From an uncultured Bacteroidales bacterium (lineage in GTDB: Bacteria; Bacteroidota; Bacteroidia; Bacteroidales; Paludibacteraceae): a stretch of DNA of 64,000 nt. Of this stretch, positions 48,507-57,480 are shown piece after piece. The DNA lies in assembly GCA_900317345.1 (NCBI GenBank), contig ONGK01000006.1, positions 1-64,000 on the forward strand, in the 5' to 3' direction. The notes below the pieces were generated by a model that saw nothing but the letters and a program-made list of their open reading frames with translations, was not told the origin of the DNA and searched no databases. A program made the translations under genes and the position numbers. Position 1 is the first letter of the stretch. Every line of letters starts with the position of its first letter.

Positions 48507-49264
48507 AAGCGATGATTTTTGCAGCAGGTCTTGGTACGCGTCTCAAACCGCTTACTGACACGATGCCGAAGGCTTTAGTGCCTCTGGCTGGAAAGCCGCT
48601 GCTCCAATGGCAAGTGGAGAAGTTGCGCGAAGCGGATATCAAGGATATCGTGGTCAATGTACATCATTTCCCTGACCAAATTATCGAAGCCGTTCAAGCG
48701 AACAACGGATGGGGTTGTAACATCGTTATTTCCGATGAACGCGATGAACTGCTGGACACCGGCGGTGGTCTAAGAAAGGCTTGGCAAGAAGGGCTCCTGC
48801 CGACGGACGAACCTGTATTAGCATGCAATGTGGATATTCTTTCGAATATCGACTTGCCTGCTTTCAGGGCTTCATATGATCCTAAATCATTAGGCTCGCT
48901 GGTTGTGAGCGACCGAAAGACACAGCGCTATCTGCTTTTCGATGACCATCAGATGCTACGCGGATGGACGAACATGAATACAGGAGAAATTCGTCCGGCA
49001 TCATTAAGCGAAGCGGATCATTCCATCACTTCATCATTCCATAAACTGGCTTTCTCAGGGATGCAGATTCTCAATCCTGCTGTCTTCGCTAAAATGGAAA
49101 AAATAGTGATGCAGAAAGGCGATAAGTTCTCTCTTATCGATCTCTATCTATCACTTTGCGAGACATACGAATTCAAAGCCTTTATCCCTTCCGACTACCG
49201 AATGATGGATGTCGGAAAGATAGACCAAATCAACGAAGCCGAAGTCTTCGCTCAAAGTCTGTAA
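48503..49264 (+). CDS. MurU-like sugar-1-phosphate nucleotidyltransferase
   Basis: 253 residues. NTP-binding start 'FAAGLGTRLKPLTDTMPKAL', 'LDTGGGLRKAW' and 'DVGKIDQINEAE' near the end. Left-handed beta-helix not present. By operon context (AmgK-like kinase) it is likely to make UDP-MurNAc or UDP-GlcNAc for cell-wall recycling; family members also act on other hexose-1-phosphates. Confidence 0.85.
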   Translation: MKAMIFAAGLGTRLKPLTDTMPKALVPLAGKPLLQWQVEKLREADIKDIVVNVHHFPDQIIEAVQANNGWGCNIVISDERDELLDTGGGLRKAWQEGLLPTDEPVLACNVDILSNIDLPAFRASYDPKSLGSLVVSDRKTQRYLLFDDHQMLRGWTNMNTGEIRPASLSEADHSITSSFHKLAFSGMQILNPAVFAKMEKIVMQKGDKFSLIDLYLSLCETYEFKAFIPSDYRMMDVGKIDQINEAEVFAQSL

Positions 49265-49282
49265 AGAAAAAAAGTAGGAATA

Positions 49283-49993
49283 TTACGGACGATTCTTCCG
49301 GATATCTTCAATCACCAGAGCGGCAAGAGTGCAGCCAAATACAGCTGTCACTTGCATCAATGACCCGCGAGTCTCACATCGCTGTGCTTGTTCGGTTGAA
49401 TAGACGCAGCGCACTTTTCTGGATGGCTTGCGGTTCATTTGTTTCATCCGGGCGCGAACGGCTTTCGCCAAGGCGTCGCCTTTGATATCCATTAACTCGC
49501 CGGTCGTCACTTGTGTCGGGTCAAACCGCAAAGCCGCGCCCATAGAGCAGAAGATTTTCACGCCGCGCGTGCGCGTCGCGTATAATATAAGGTCTGTCTT
49601 GTCTGCAACGCTGTCGATGGCATCAATGACGTAGTCGTACTTTGAGAAATCGTATATTGTACCTTTTGCCATTCTTTGCGCATCGTCCATTTGTCCTTCG
49701 TACATGGCATGAACGGCTTCTATCTTTGCTTCCGGATTAATCTCCAATAGCCGCTTTTTCAAGGCCTCCACTTTCGGCATACCGAGTGTTGTTTGCGTTG
49801 CGGGTAGTTGGCGGTTGATATTGGATGGTTGTACATCATCTCCATCCACGATGGTCAAGTGTATCAATCCTGTGCGTATCAGCGTCTCCGCGCACCATGA
49901 ACCCACACCGCCTATACCAAAAAGTATGACACGTTTGCTTTGCAGCAGTGTCATACTTTTCTCGCCCAATAGGGCTATACTTCGACTGAACAT
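49283..49993 (-). CDS. tcdA: tRNA threonylcarbamoyladenosine dehydratase
   Basis: 236 residues from the ATG at 49993. ThiF/E1-like fold: 'VILFGIGGVGSWCAETLIR', 'VDGDDVQPSNINRQLPATQ' and 'VIDAIDSVADKTDLI'. Cyclises t6A37 of ANN-decoding tRNAs to ct6A using ATP. Downstream of rpsU (7 bp). Confidence 0.9.
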   Translation of the reverse strand: MFSRSIALLGEKSMTLLQSKRVILFGIGGVGSWCAETLIRTGLIHLTIVDGDDVQPSNINRQLPATQTTLGMPKVEALKKRLLEINPEAKIEAVHAMYEGQMDDAQRMAKGTIYDFSKYDYVIDAIDSVADKTDLILYATRTRGVKIFCSMGAALRFDPTQVTTGELMDIKGDALAKAVRARMKQMNRKPSRKVRCVYSTEQAQRCETRGSLMQVTAVFGCTLAALVIEDIRKNRP

Positions 49994-50000
49994 AGACGAT

Positions 50001-50195
50001 TTATTTATCGTCGTGAGCGTGCAACGACTGCACATACTTCGCATGTGCCATCTTAACTCGCTTCAGCTCACTCGGTTTGTCGAATTGCTGACGGCGACGG
50101 AGCTCTTTAATCACACCCGTCTTATCGAATTTGCGTTTGAATTTCTTAATCGCGCGCTCGATGTTCTCACCTTCTTTTACAGGAACGATAATCAT
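50001..50195 (-). CDS. rpsU: 30S ribosomal protein S21
   Basis: 64 residues from the ATG at 50195 ('MIIVPVKEGENIERAIKKFK'). Followed by 'KFDKTGVIKELRRRQQF' and a His-rich tail. S21 helps mRNA recognition; in Bacteroidota it is thought to act with the sequestered anti-SD. Confidence 0.95.
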   Translation of the reverse strand: MIIVPVKEGENIERAIKKFKRKFDKTGVIKELRRRQQFDKPSELKRVKMAHAKYVQSLHAHDDK

Positions 50196-50216
50196 TGCAT
50201 ACACCTCCTTTCTATG

Positions 50217-50296
50217 TACCCAGGGCCGGGATCGAACCGGCACGGTTTCCCATTGGTGTTTGAGACCAACGCGTCTACCAATTCCGCCACCTGGGC
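50217..50296 (-). tRNA. tRNA-Leu (anticodon CAA)
   Basis: Minus strand: acceptor GCCCAGG/CCTGGGT, anticodon stem TTGGT/ACCAA enclosing CTCAAAC (CAA), a short variable arm (TGGGAAACCGT) and T-stem GCCGG/CCGGC. Upstream of rpsU and presumably co-transcribed with it. CCA not encoded. Confidence 0.95.
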
Positions 50297-50307
50297 GTGC
50301 TCTTCGT

Positions 50308-50343
50308 CCGAATGGCTACAACGGGTGTCGAGCCACTCGACCG
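50308..50343 (-). promoter_or_regulatory. Conserved hairpin element before tRNA-Leu
   Basis: Minus strand CGGTCGAGTGGCTCGACACC then CG; stem GTCGAG/CTCGAC. About 36 bp are conserved with the rplU leader (34377-34411) at the same distance from the -7 box. Confidence 0.7.
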
Positions 50344-50353
50344 AAAAAGCGTG

Positions 50354-50383
50354 CAAAATTACTGCTTTTTTTTGAATTGACAA
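50354..50383 (-). promoter_or_regulatory. Promoter for tRNA-Leu-rpsU-tcdA
   Basis: Minus-strand TAATTTTG at 50354-50361, TTG at 50381-50383 (19 bp spacing). Confidence 0.75.
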
Positions 50384-50430
50384 AATTTTTTTGAAAAAAA
50401 ATGCTTTTTGCCGCTATAAACGGCTTTTTT

Positions 50431-52554
50431 TTAACTGATATCTCCCCAGAGAGGCTTCTCAGCACGCAGAAGATCCAGTTGGCGCTTATACATCCGGTTG
50501 CGCTCGTCTTCTAACAATGGGTCCTTGTCCAGAATATCCATCGCGGCTTGGCGCGCAAGGGCCACAAGCTGGCCGTCTGTGGCAAGGTTGGCGATATGCA
50601 AATCAAAGGGAGTGCCCGATTGCAGCGTGCCTTCAAGGTCTCCCGGACCGCGTAACTGCAGGTCTGCCTCGGCGATGCGGAAACCGTCATTCGTCGCCAC
50701 CATGATATCCATCCGCTTGCGGGTGTCCGAACTTATTTCTGAGTCCGTCAGTAAAATGCAATAACTCTGATCGCCGCCTCGACCCACGCGACCGCGCAAC
50801 TGATGCAGCTGACTCAAACCGAACCGCTCGGCGTTCTGAATCATCATTACCGTCGCATTGGGCACGTTCACACCCACTTCGATAACCGTCGTCGCCACCA
50901 GTATCTGTGTCTCACCGCTCGCAAAACGCTGCATCTGAAGGTCTTTGTCTGTGGCCTTCATCTGGCCGTGAACCATAGAAATCTTATATTCCGGAAATGC
51001 CTCGCATAACTCATTAAAGCCGTTTTCCAAGTCCCGCAGGTCCAGTTTTTCGTTCTCTTTGATGAGTGGAAAGACTACATAAATCTGCCGCCCCGCTTGT
51101 ATCTGTGTGCGGATGAATGAATAGACCTGTGCACGGCGGTTTAGCGGGTAGTGAATGGTCTGTATCGGCTTGCGACCGGGTGGCAACTCGTCAATGATAC
51201 TCACATGCAAATCGCCATATACAGTCATCGCCAGCGTTCGGGGAATCGGCGTTGCTGTCATAACAAGTATATGCGGAGCAACTACCTGCATAGCTTGTTC
51301 GGGACCGGAACCACTCCGGGATTTCGTCCATAGTTTGGCACGTTGTGCCACGCCGAAGCGGTGTTGTTCATCGATGATGACGAGGCCTAAGTTTTGCCAT
51401 TGAACGGCATCTTCCAATAACGCGTGTGTACCTATTAATATATGTATCGTGCCGTTCATCAGACCGTTGTGTATCGGCACGCGGTTTTTAGCGGTTGTCG
51501 AACCCGTTAAAAGAGCCACGTGAACGGCATCACCCAGAGGCGCGAGAAACGTTTTCAAGGTCTCATAGTGTTGGTTCGCAAGAATCTCTGTCGGAGCCAT
51601 GATACATGTCTGATAGCTGTTATCTACTGCTAATAGGCAGCATAGCAGCGCCACCAAAGTCTTACCGGAACCGACATCGCCTTGCAACAGACGGTTCATC
51701 TGCTTGCCGGACTTCAAGTCATCGTGTATCTCGTGAATCACGCGTTTCTGTGCGTTCGTCAGGTCGAAAGGAAGCGATTTGTACAAGGCGTGGAAACGGC
51801 TTCCCACCAGCGGCATCTGGAATCCGGGGTTCTGTTCCCTGCGCTTCATCTGCCTTAGTATCTGCAGTTGCACAAAAAACAACTCTTCGAACTTCAGCCG
51901 TGCCCGAGCGTTCTGCATCGCGGCCGTGTCTTTCGGGAAATGCACATTAATCAGCGCGTCCGTCAGACTCATCAGTCGGTACTGTTGTAGGATATCAGCG
52001 CCGATAGTGTCCGGAACGCCCATCTTCAGGTCGGGAAGTAACTCTGCGATGATGGAGCGCATGGCTTTGGAATTCAGCCCGACGCGCTTCATCTTGTCGG
52101 TCGTGTTGTAGTATGGCTCCAAACCTTGCGTCATCTCCGGTGTCACCTTGTCCCAAGGTGTCAGTTCCGGATGAACGAAATTGTAGATATGTTGGAATCG
52201 GCTCGGTTTGCCGAATAGCAGATACTTGATTCCCCGCTGCAACTTGACATACTTCACGCCTTGAAACCACACCAGTTCGCATTGATGTGTCCCATCGTTG
52301 AATGTCGCGCTCAGCCGCTGTGCCTTGCCGATACCGATAGTGTGCCATTCGGTAACAGTACCGATGATTTGCACATACGTATCTTCGTCGTCCAATTCGG
52401 CAATGCGATAGAATCTGCTTCGGTCAATGTACTTGTACGGCACTTGACGCAACATATCCATCGCTGTGCGAACGCCCAGCTCTGAACGAAGAATGTCGGC
52501 ACGCTTGGCGCCGACATTCTTGCAGTAAGTGATATCTCTATAAGCGAGTTCCAT
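50431..52554 (-). CDS. recG: ATP-dependent DNA helicase RecG
   Basis: 707 residues. Wedge/OB domain at the N-terminus, then SF2 motifs: Walker A 'GDVGSGKTLVAL', DEAH-type 'VIIDEQHRFGV', 'MTATPIPRTLAM', and 'HQLRGRVGRGGDQS'. Processes stalled replication forks and recombination intermediates. 37 bp downstream of tonB, separated by a hairpin. Confidence 0.97.
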   Translation of the reverse strand: MELAYRDITYCKNVGAKRADILRSELGVRTAMDMLRQVPYKYIDRSRFYRIAELDDEDTYVQIIGTVTEWHTIGIGKAQRLSATFNDGTHQCELVWFQGVKYVKLQRGIKYLLFGKPSRFQHIYNFVHPELTPWDKVTPEMTQGLEPYYNTTDKMKRVGLNSKAMRSIIAELLPDLKMGVPDTIGADILQQYRLMSLTDALINVHFPKDTAAMQNARARLKFEELFFVQLQILRQMKRREQNPGFQMPLVGSRFHALYKSLPFDLTNAQKRVIHEIHDDLKSGKQMNRLLQGDVGSGKTLVALLCCLLAVDNSYQTCIMAPTEILANQHYETLKTFLAPLGDAVHVALLTGSTTAKNRVPIHNGLMNGTIHILIGTHALLEDAVQWQNLGLVIIDEQHRFGVAQRAKLWTKSRSGSGPEQAMQVVAPHILVMTATPIPRTLAMTVYGDLHVSIIDELPPGRKPIQTIHYPLNRRAQVYSFIRTQIQAGRQIYVVFPLIKENEKLDLRDLENGFNELCEAFPEYKISMVHGQMKATDKDLQMQRFASGETQILVATTVIEVGVNVPNATVMMIQNAERFGLSQLHQLRGRVGRGGDQSYCILLTDSEISSDTRKRMDIMVATNDGFRIAEADLQLRGPGDLEGTLQSGTPFDLHIANLATDGQLVALARQAAMDILDKDPLLEDERNRMYKRQLDLLRAEKPLWGDIS

Positions 52555-52556
52555 GA

Positions 52557-52591
52557 ATCCGCATGATTAAGCGGGTGTCGAGCCTCTCGAC
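52557..52591 (-). promoter_or_regulatory. Conserved hairpin element between tonB and recG
   Basis: Minus strand GTCGAG-AGG-CTCGAC then ACCCG, immediately after the tonB stop and just before the recG ATG. Third copy of the element at 34377 and 50308. Confidence 0.65.
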
Positions 52592-53269
52592 TTATTGGAG
52601 TTTGAAGTTAACCGGAACGGTGTATTTTACACGCACGGCTTTGCCACGTTGCTTACCCGGTTTCCACTTCGGCATCGACTTGATGACGCGGATGGCCTCT
52701 TTGTCCAGCGATGGATCACCACCTGAACGAACTACCTCTACATCCACAATCGAACCGTCTTTGTTAACCACGAACTGGCAGATAACACGACCTTGGATAC
52801 CATTCTCCTGCGCGATTACCGGATATTTCACGTTCTCGCTCAGGTATTTGAACAGTGCCTGCTGGCCTCCCGGGAACTCAGGCATCGACTCAACGACAAC
52901 GAAGACAACTTCTTCTTCCTCTTCCTCTACAGGGGCCTCTACCGGAGCTGCGATAACGACTTCCTGCTCTGTCTCCTCAGAGGTAACCTCGATAGACTCG
53001 GTCTCTACGTTATCCTCCACTACGTTCAGCACCTCAACCTCTTGCACGGCAGGGGGTGGGGGAGGAGGAGGAGTCTCCTGACTCGTTTGTTGAATCTCTA
53101 CTTCTTCCTCGAAGAGGAACTCCGTGTCCGTCACCTCATACTTGGTGACCTCTCGCTCTGTCCACTCAAGCGCTACATAAACGAGGCTGAGCACAAATAC
53201 CAAACCCATTAATACATAAATGAGTTTGTCATTCTCTAGACTGGCCTTTTCTGATTTTTTGATATGCAT
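52592..53269 (-). CDS. tonB: TonB-family energy transducer
   Basis: 225 residues. N-terminal TM helix (about 17-37), a proline tract ('TPPPPPPPAVQ') and a Glu/Val-rich linker that takes the place of the usual Pro-Lys linker, then a C-terminal TonB domain ('YPVIAQENGIQGRVICQFVV', 'IRVIKSMPKWKPGKQRGKAV'). Energises outer-membrane receptors. No exbB/exbD nearby. Confidence 0.9.
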   Translation of the reverse strand: MHIKKSEKASLENDKLIYVLMGLVFVLSLVYVALEWTEREVTKYEVTDTEFLFEEEVEIQQTSQETPPPPPPPAVQEVEVLNVVEDNVETESIEVTSEETEQEVVIAAPVEAPVEEEEEEVVFVVVESMPEFPGGQQALFKYLSENVKYPVIAQENGIQGRVICQFVVNKDGSIVDVEVVRSGGDPSLDKEAIRVIKSMPKWKPGKQRGKAVRVKYTVPVNFKLQ

Positions 53270-53308
53270 ATCTTGTGTTTTTTAGGTCGTGATTACTAAA
53301 ATCGGGTA

Positions 53309-53339
53309 CAAAGTTACAACTTTTTTTTTGAATGTGCAA
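53309..53339 (-). promoter_or_regulatory. Promoter for tonB-recG
   Basis: Minus-strand TAACTTTG at 53309-53316, TTG at 53337-53339, 20 bp; the TTG lies within the 3' end of the upstream GT2 gene. Confidence 0.82.
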
Positions 53340-54246
53340 ATATTTTAATGCATTTTTGTAAAATATAATAAAAATGCTTATGTTTAAGCCCTAAAAGTTT
53401 GAGTCGTTGTTTCCAACAGTAGGGATGATAGTCAGTCAACAATCCCTCTGTAACAAACTCTTTGTTATCAAACGTATATATCAGGTTTAAGCGTCTTTCA
53501 TAAATATAATCCATAGCTTCTTTGGGTGAATAGCCGACTTCTCCAGGGAACATGTCATCTAACCATTTCCACATTCGGCATCTTTCCATTCCTAAACGAA
53601 TAATATCTTCCGCTTTTGGGGGATTAGAAACCGATGTGTGCTCCCTCCAAATCGCTGTCTTTTGAGGTAAATAAGCCCATTTAGTATATTGGTAAAAGAC
53701 TCCGTATAACGGATAATCCAGCCATAAGAAATGTTGTTCTTCAATGTCATCGAGCAATTTTTTAGACAATAAGTTTGTGCGGAACAAGACAGTACAGTTA
53801 GCAAATCCTACAGAATCCAGACCGTATACGCCCTCCCTTTGTCCGAATGTCCATCTATTTGAATTTAATGATGTCGAACCATTTGTATGTACAAATCCCA
53901 CCTCCGGATGTATTCGTATATAATCTATCTGTAGTTTGAGTTTATGCTTATCTATCCAATAATCATCTCCATCAAGCATTGCAATATACTCGCAGCCATC
54001 TGATATAATCTGTCGATATAATTCAATTGTATTATTTGTCAAACCAATATTTTTCTTCCTTCTAATGTAAATGATTCGTTTGTCGTGAGCAGCATAAGTT
54101 TCGCATATAGCCTGCGTGTTGTCTATAGATGCGTCATCACCGATGTAGATACGGAAAGGTTCGTTACATTGCTGCATTTGCACGCTTTCAATAGCTTGAG
54201 CAATATACTGTTCTTGATTATATGTAACGATACATATTGCAATCAT
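53314..54246 (-). CDS. Glycosyltransferase family 2
   Basis: 310 residues from the ATG at 54246. GT-A signatures 'ICIVTYNQEQYIAQAIESV', 'GDDASIDNTQ', and DxD-type 'MLDGDDYWIDK'. AT-rich gene. Overlaps the flippase gene by 4 bp; last gene of the ssb-led operon. Confidence 0.92.
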   Translation of the reverse strand: MIAICIVTYNQEQYIAQAIESVQMQQCNEPFRIYIGDDASIDNTQAICETYAAHDKRIIYIRRKKNIGLTNNTIELYRQIISDGCEYIAMLDGDDYWIDKHKLKLQIDYIRIHPEVGFVHTNGSTSLNSNRWTFGQREGVYGLDSVGFANCTVLFRTNLLSKKLLDDIEEQHFLWLDYPLYGVFYQYTKWAYLPQKTAIWREHTSVSNPPKAEDIIRLGMERCRMWKWLDDMFPGEVGYSPKEAMDYIYERRLNLIYTFDNKEFVTEGLLTDYHPYCWKQRLKLLGLKHKHFYYILQKCIKIFAHSKKKL

Positions 54247-55484
54247 ACTGTAATCTTTTTTTCTGCATAGAAGCAAAAGAGAACTTCAATAATTCCAGAT
54301 ATGATAACGCCTATAGTTACCATAATTATATTTTTCCAAATCAGGATACCGATAAAAGCAGTTATTATGCAACTGATAAAAGAAATAATTTGATTCGTTG
54401 TGATCAGATAGTATCGATTTGTAGGAATAAACACAAAATTAATGTATGCACCAGAGCATAGTTCCGCGTAAATCATAATACTCAATAAAATAGTGACAGG
54501 AACGGCATCTAGCATACTTTGCCCTCCTAATAGCAGTACAGCGGGATAACTCAATAATGATATAAATGCGGCTGTGCAAATACCAATGATACGTTCATAT
54601 TTAAGGATACGTTGCACTCGTTTCGCAGTAGCATTGCTGACCACTTCCGGGAAAAGAGCACTATTGATGTTTCTTGTAAAAAATCTCGGTATGGCAACAA
54701 TTTTTTCGGCAAGGTCATAAATGGCCACTTCTCCAATTCCCAATGTGTGTTTGATGATGGTTTTTACAGTTAACCCCTTCATGCTACTAGTAATAGATGT
54801 AATGAAAAATGGTGTGGACTCGTTAAAAAGTGAGAGAAGTTGACGTTTATTGACTCTTTGCAAGCGAATTCCATCAAAGAAAAGGCATATATATGAGACA
54901 AGTGTGCCAAGAATGACCGATATCATCACAATAAAAGCATATGTATTGATGTCTGCAGGAGATTGTATCAACCAAACAATAAAAGGAACAGTGCCTAAAC
55001 GAATCGCTAAGTTAATATATGTTACATACTTCATTTTTTTTGTCCCTTGAAAGTACCATACTGGGAAAAAACTATTTGCCAGCAATTGGACAAATGTCAT
55101 AAAACAAATTGTAACATGATTGTGCATAAACGGCACAAAGATAGTACATATAGCGAATATGGTACTGCATACTCCCGCAAGGCTTGATTTAAGATAAAAG
55201 AAAATAGATACTATTATACTCCGCTCTAACAAATTGTCTTTCGCTAGCACGACAGCCTTTGCACATGGAGATTCAAATCCATAATCTACGAAGGCTTGAA
55301 AAAAGGAAGCAATTGTAAAGGCATATACATATGTGCCATAAGCCTCTTTCCCCGTCGCTCGAATAACAAAAGGGTATATGATAAGACCAATGAGAGCACT
55401 GAAAATATTAAGTGCTGTCATAAACGAGTAGTTTTCCAGTACCTTCGTCTCTCGTAACCTTCTTATGATATCACGGATCTCCAT
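54243..55484 (-). CDS. Polysaccharide flippase (Wzx/MVF-like)
   Basis: 413 residues from the ATG at 55484. About 12 TM helices; N-terminus 'FMTALNIFSALIGLIIYPFV', amphipathic 'KEAYGTYVYAFTIASFFQAF'. PST/Wzx-type exporter of lipid-linked glycan units. Strongly AT-rich against neighbours. Overlaps the upstream GT4 by 22 bp. Confidence 0.9.
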   Translation of the reverse strand: MEIRDIIRRLRETKVLENYSFMTALNIFSALIGLIIYPFVIRATGKEAYGTYVYAFTIASFFQAFVDYGFESPCAKAVVLAKDNLLERSIIVSIFFYLKSSLAGVCSTIFAICTIFVPFMHNHVTICFMTFVQLLANSFFPVWYFQGTKKMKYVTYINLAIRLGTVPFIVWLIQSPADINTYAFIVMISVILGTLVSYICLFFDGIRLQRVNKRQLLSLFNESTPFFITSITSSMKGLTVKTIIKHTLGIGEVAIYDLAEKIVAIPRFFTRNINSALFPEVVSNATAKRVQRILKYERIIGICTAAFISLLSYPAVLLLGGQSMLDAVPVTILLSIMIYAELCSGAYINFVFIPTNRYYLITTNQIISFISCIITAFIGILIWKNIIMVTIGVIISGIIEVLFCFYAEKKITV

Positions 55485-56521
55485 GATATTGAAATGAGTG
55501 CTTGCTCGTATATCTTTTTCAGTTTTTTGCCGATTGCTTCGGAAGAGAAGCGGTTGATGTCTTTGTCGGTTGTACCTTGTGGCACATTCCACAAAATTGT
55601 CTCTATGAACTCAGCAAAGCGGTTGGGCTTGTTCTGTGCTATTTCTTGTGGCACGATGAGGTCTGCTAACTCTTCGGCAATGCCAACTGGCGTAGAAAGA
55701 ACAGGAACGCCGGCTACGGCTGCCTCGGCGAGAACCACTCCGTATGTTTCATATCGGCTGGAAAGAACAAACGCGTCCGATTGATGCATCCAATTTGCCA
55801 CCTCTCTCGGTGTCAGTTCTCCCGTCCAAACCAACAACCCGTCAGGAAAATCCAAACTCTCTGCATAGGCGCGAACATCATCAAAATCAACCCCTGTGCC
55901 CACCAAAACCAACTGCCAGTCACTGCGCTTTTCGGATAGTGCTTTCGCGGCTCGCAAAAGGCCCTTCACATTCTTAGCTCTCTCGTCAAAACAAGAGATA
56001 TGCAAGAGCGTTTTGGGTTCAGACCTTTGCTTTTCTGTCTTTGGCCGGTCAAAGAAGAAATCATCGACCACATTATTAATCCTTTCCCATTGCTTGTTGC
56101 GTATTCCGCATTCCTGCATTGCTTCTGCATGGCGCTGACTGACTGTCATAAGCGTTTCTGCATGTTTTGCGATATGACGGTATAGCCATTTCTGGATAAA
56201 CGGGAGTCGTTTATATTGCCCATTTTCAGGCAAATAGCCGCTCCAATGCTCAATAATCACATACGGAATATGATATCGGCGTTTGAGCCAGAGGGCAAGA
56301 AGACCTTGCTTCTGAATGACATTGAGTTGTACGACGTCGGGCATCCATCCTTCGCGTCGTAGTGCACGCCATTGCTGCCACAATTCATGCCATGTATACG
56401 AACTAATAACCCGTACTTCCACACCTTGCGCACGAACCGCCTCCACGTGTTTCTGCACGAAGAGGCCGGCCATTGCGTCCTTCTCAGACGGATACCATGG
56501 TGTGAGAAAAAGAACTTTCAT
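55463..56521 (-). CDS. Glycosyltransferase family 4
   Basis: 352 residues from the ATG at 56521. 'MKVLFLTPWYPSEKDAMAG', 'IIEHWSGYLP', 'LLHISCFDERAKNVKGLL', and the EX7E-type 'SSRYETYGVVLAEAAVAGVP'. Balanced base composition, unlike the next two genes. Stop/start overlap with the FemAB-like gene (TGATG). Confidence 0.93.
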   Translation of the reverse strand: MKVLFLTPWYPSEKDAMAGLFVQKHVEAVRAQGVEVRVISSYTWHELWQQWRALRREGWMPDVVQLNVIQKQGLLALWLKRRYHIPYVIIEHWSGYLPENGQYKRLPFIQKWLYRHIAKHAETLMTVSQRHAEAMQECGIRNKQWERINNVVDDFFFDRPKTEKQRSEPKTLLHISCFDERAKNVKGLLRAAKALSEKRSDWQLVLVGTGVDFDDVRAYAESLDFPDGLLVWTGELTPREVANWMHQSDAFVLSSRYETYGVVLAEAAVAGVPVLSTPVGIAEELADLIVPQEIAQNKPNRFAEFIETILWNVPQGTTDKDINRFSSEAIGKKLKKIYEQALISISWRSVIS

Positions 56522-57480
56522 CAATGCATGCCCCATTCGCGGAGTTTTTGGAACCAGACAGCCAGGCGGAAGAACGGTTTGTAATATTTCTCGACGGAAT
56601 AATACGTAGTGGCGGTGCTGCCAAACTGTTTGTAGTGTTTCGCTGTGCCTCGCTCCATCGAGCCTTCAAAGTCGAAATGTACCTGTTTCTCTCGCGCGAA
56701 TTTCATAGCTTCCAGAGCGAGCAGCGCACCGGCACCGGAATCGCTGAAAGCAGGGTCATAGCACGGAATCAGGTAGTACATATAATGCTTGTCCCATACC
56801 AGAAAAGCAGCGGCGTAGGGTTGTCCGTCCGCATTGCAGATGCTGAGAATCTGACATTGCCCTTCGCGGCGCGCTTTGCGTTCGAGAATCAGCAGAAACT
56901 CACGGCTGTAGCTGATTTTGCGGTTGCGGGAGGCGAGGCAATGCGTATGGAAACGGTAGAAATCCTCTACTTCCATCCTCCGATCGGCATGCAGGCTCAG
57001 CGCTTTCTGCAACTGGCGCCGTTTGTTCTTGCTGAACGAGTTAATCAGAGCGTCCAAATCACTGAGGTCATCCACGCGATACGTAGTACGCTCTTTAGTC
57101 TTGAAACCCAGTCCTCGCATCGCGTCCACGCAAAGACTGCCCGGCAGATATTGTTGGTAGTAATACGTCAGACCCATAGCGTCCATCTGTTCCTTCAGTT
57201 GGCGGCATACTTCTGCGGTCTTCCATTTATCGCCCGTCACTTCGGGGGACACCCAAATGCCGCCTATTTGTGTCATTTGCGGCATAATGATGTATTTGAA
57301 CCACGCCCGCTTGCGCAACAGATACGGCATGGCGCCTTGTATCTCACCGCTTTCGTCTTCCGCAAGCAGCACATCCCAGTCCTTGCCTGCGCATACCGCG
57401 TCCATCCACCATGGCTGCAGGAAGACGGGCACAAACTCAAGACTTGCGGTCCATTTGATATATCGCTCTTTGTTGGTCAT
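56521..57480 (-). CDS. FemAB/GNAT-like acyltransferase
   Basis: 319 residues. 'SKNKRRQLQKALSLHADRRM', 'HFDFEGSMERGTAKHYKQFG' are typical of the FemAB/BioF2-like acetyltransferase domain (PF13480 type). Such proteins add amino acids or acyl groups to cell-wall or surface-glycan precursors. Overlaps ssb by 1 bp and GT4 by 1 bp. Confidence 0.82.
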   Translation of the reverse strand: MTNKERYIKWTASLEFVPVFLQPWWMDAVCAGKDWDVLLAEDESGEIQGAMPYLLRKRAWFKYIIMPQMTQIGGIWVSPEVTGDKWKTAEVCRQLKEQMDAMGLTYYYQQYLPGSLCVDAMRGLGFKTKERTTYRVDDLSDLDALINSFSKNKRRQLQKALSLHADRRMEVEDFYRFHTHCLASRNRKISYSREFLLILERKARREGQCQILSICNADGQPYAAAFLVWDKHYMYYLIPCYDPAFSDSGAGALLALEAMKFAREKQVHFDFEGSMERGTAKHYKQFGSTATTYYSVEKYYKPFFRLAVWFQKLREWGMH

